A stretch of 64,000 nucleotides of DNA from CAXBGS01 sp963975425 (GTDB lineage: Bacteria > Planctomycetota > Planctomycetia > Pirellulales > Pirellulaceae): positions 558,001 through 622,000 of the forward strand of contig CAXBGS010000004.1 in assembly GCA_963975425.1 (NCBI GenBank), given 5' to 3'. A program made the translations under genes and the position numbers. Every line of letters starts with the position of its first letter. Within the stretch, counting starts at the first letter, position 1. Positions 63,476 through 64,000 of this stretch are shown here, piece by piece. The notes under the pieces are model-generated. The model worked only from the letters and a program-made list of their open reading frames with translations. It was not told where the DNA came from and searched no databases.

Positions 63476-64000
63476 TTAGCGACGTCCGCCGCCGCCGCTT
63501 CGGCCACGACCTCCGCCGCCACCGCCGCTTCCGCCACGCCGACGTCGTGGGCGATCATCGTCGCCGCCGCGGTCGCCACGATCACCGTCGTCGCCTCCGC
63601 CGCCACCGGCAGCTTCGAAGACGGACGCAAGAGGATCCTCTTCGCCCAATTCTTCCAGAGCCTTACGGCGACTGAGTTTCACACGATCGTGCTCATCGAC
63701 GTCGATGACCAAGACTTTCATTTCATCACCAACGTGAATCGCCTTGTCGATGCTGCTGACGTAACCGCTGCTCATTTCGCTGATGTGACATAGACCGTCA
63801 CGTCCGGGCAAGATTTCGACGAACGCGCCAAATTCCTTGATACTGCTGACGGTACCATCATAGATTTTGCCGATCTGGACGGTCGCCGTGCAAGCTTCCA
63901 CAGCCTTCATCGCGCTCTCGGCCGACTCTTTGCTGCTGCTGGCGACCAAGACGGTTCCGTCGTCGTCGACTTCGATGACCGCGCCGGTCGTTTCTTGGAT
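63476..64000 (-). CDS. pnp: Polyribonucleotide nucleotidyltransferase, C-terminal part (partial; 5' end outside window)
   Basis: The minus-strand frame is open to the window edge. Reading from there it gives the end of the KH domain (TGAVIEVDDDGTVLVASS, KESAESAMKAVE), then an S1 RNA-binding domain (YDGTVSSIKEFGAFVEILPGRDGLCHISEM...DRVKLSRR), as in the C-terminus of PNPase. After the S1 domain there is an acidic then Gly/Arg-rich tail (GGDDGDRGDRGGDD, RRRRGGSGGGG), which is a planctomycete-like extension and may bind RNA. PNPase degrades RNA from the 3' end in the degradosome. The catalytic core is outside the window. Confidence 0.93.
   Translation of the reverse strand: MQETTGAVIEVDDDGTVLVASSSKESAESAMKAVEACTATVQIGKIYDGTVSSIKEFGAFVEILPGRDGLCHISEMSSGYVSSIDKAIHVGDEMKVLVIDVDEHDRVKLSRRKALEELGEEDPLASVFEAAGGGGGDDGDRGDRGGDDDRPRRRRGGSGGGGGGRGRSGGGGRR

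Noticed and set aside
63388..63793. Plus-strand frames rich in Arg, His and Ala opposite pnp
   Set aside because: They mirror the Gly/Arg-rich tail of pnp, which is a clear S1-domain protein on the minus strand.

Overview
The window looks like chromosome of a planctomycete, probably a Rhodopirellula-like member of the Pirellulaceae. The basis is the mix of families: a PSD1-type DUF1549/DUF1553 cytochrome beside a Tat-exported DUF1501 protein, a large cytochrome/DUF6797/beta-propeller protein, several PQQ-type beta-propellers, Tat-exported Gfo/Idh/MocA oxidoreductases, a PEP-CTERM protein, and a chemosensory operon that also carries GTPase, FHA and formylglycine-enzyme-like genes. GC is moderate, and I see no rRNA, tRNA, insertion sequence, prophage or CRISPR array. 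Most genes stand alone or in short runs; three longer clusters stand out. Assignments come from reading translated sequence and motifs; no database search was run.

Region 1-10.2 kb holds the start of a flotillin gene (cut by the window edge) with its YqiJ-type partner, an M50 site-2 protease with CBS domains, an RbsD/FucU mutarotase, a PQQ-like beta-propeller, a membrane metal-dependent hydrolase with a probable non-ATG start, a secreted cyclophilin, a GNAT protein, a Gfo/Idh/MocA oxidoreductase with a clear terminator, and an SDR enzyme. Region 10.3-15.8 kb is a four-gene run (thioredoxin-like exported protein, PSD1-like cytochrome, DUF1501, WD40) joined by short gaps and overlaps. Region 16.0-19.2 kb is a CHASE-PAS-PAS histidine kinase followed by an Rcp1-like response regulator. 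Region 19.4-26.1 kb, all minus, has a giant VWA membrane protein overlapping a CPBP protease, argC with an unknown exported protein, and msrB. Region 26.2-35.6 kb carries an orphan ABC ATPase, a TauE permease, TerC, a PEP-CTERM protein, bioD divergent from aguB, the large cytochrome/beta-propeller protein and a small HPGH membrane protein.

The most interesting part is 35.8-48.6 kb. Eleven minus-strand genes, with four 4-bp ATGA overlaps, form one operon: CheY-like receiver, Pro-rich linker protein, CheW, membrane MCP without a sensor domain, CheA-REC hybrid, REC-PATAN regulator, FHA/coiled-coil protein, coiled-coil protein, formylglycine-enzyme-like protein, zinc-ribbon GTPase and a GAP1-N2-like protein. 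The first six match the gene set of Pil-Chp and cyanobacterial Pix/Tax systems and lack CheR and CheB; the last five resemble GTPase-centred systems. The leader upstream of the first gene has the conserved parts of a c-di-GMP-I (GEMM-I) riboswitch (about 48446-48556, minus strand). Further upstream are a 25-bp near-perfect palindrome and a divergent PilZ-domain gene. I infer that c-di-GMP controls synthesis of a surface-sensing/GTPase system.

Region 49.4-53.2 kb has another PQQ-like beta-propeller, a second Gfo/Idh/MocA enzyme and a GT87-type membrane glycosyltransferase. Region 53.8-61.8 kb is an exopolysaccharide cluster (Wzz-like, Wzx-like flippase, O-antigen ligase/polymerase-like, GT2, sulfotransferase, GT39-like), which suggests a sulfated polymer. 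The window ends with a short UvrC/Cho-like nuclease, a 38-bp tandem repeat, a strong hairpin terminator and the 3' end of pnp.
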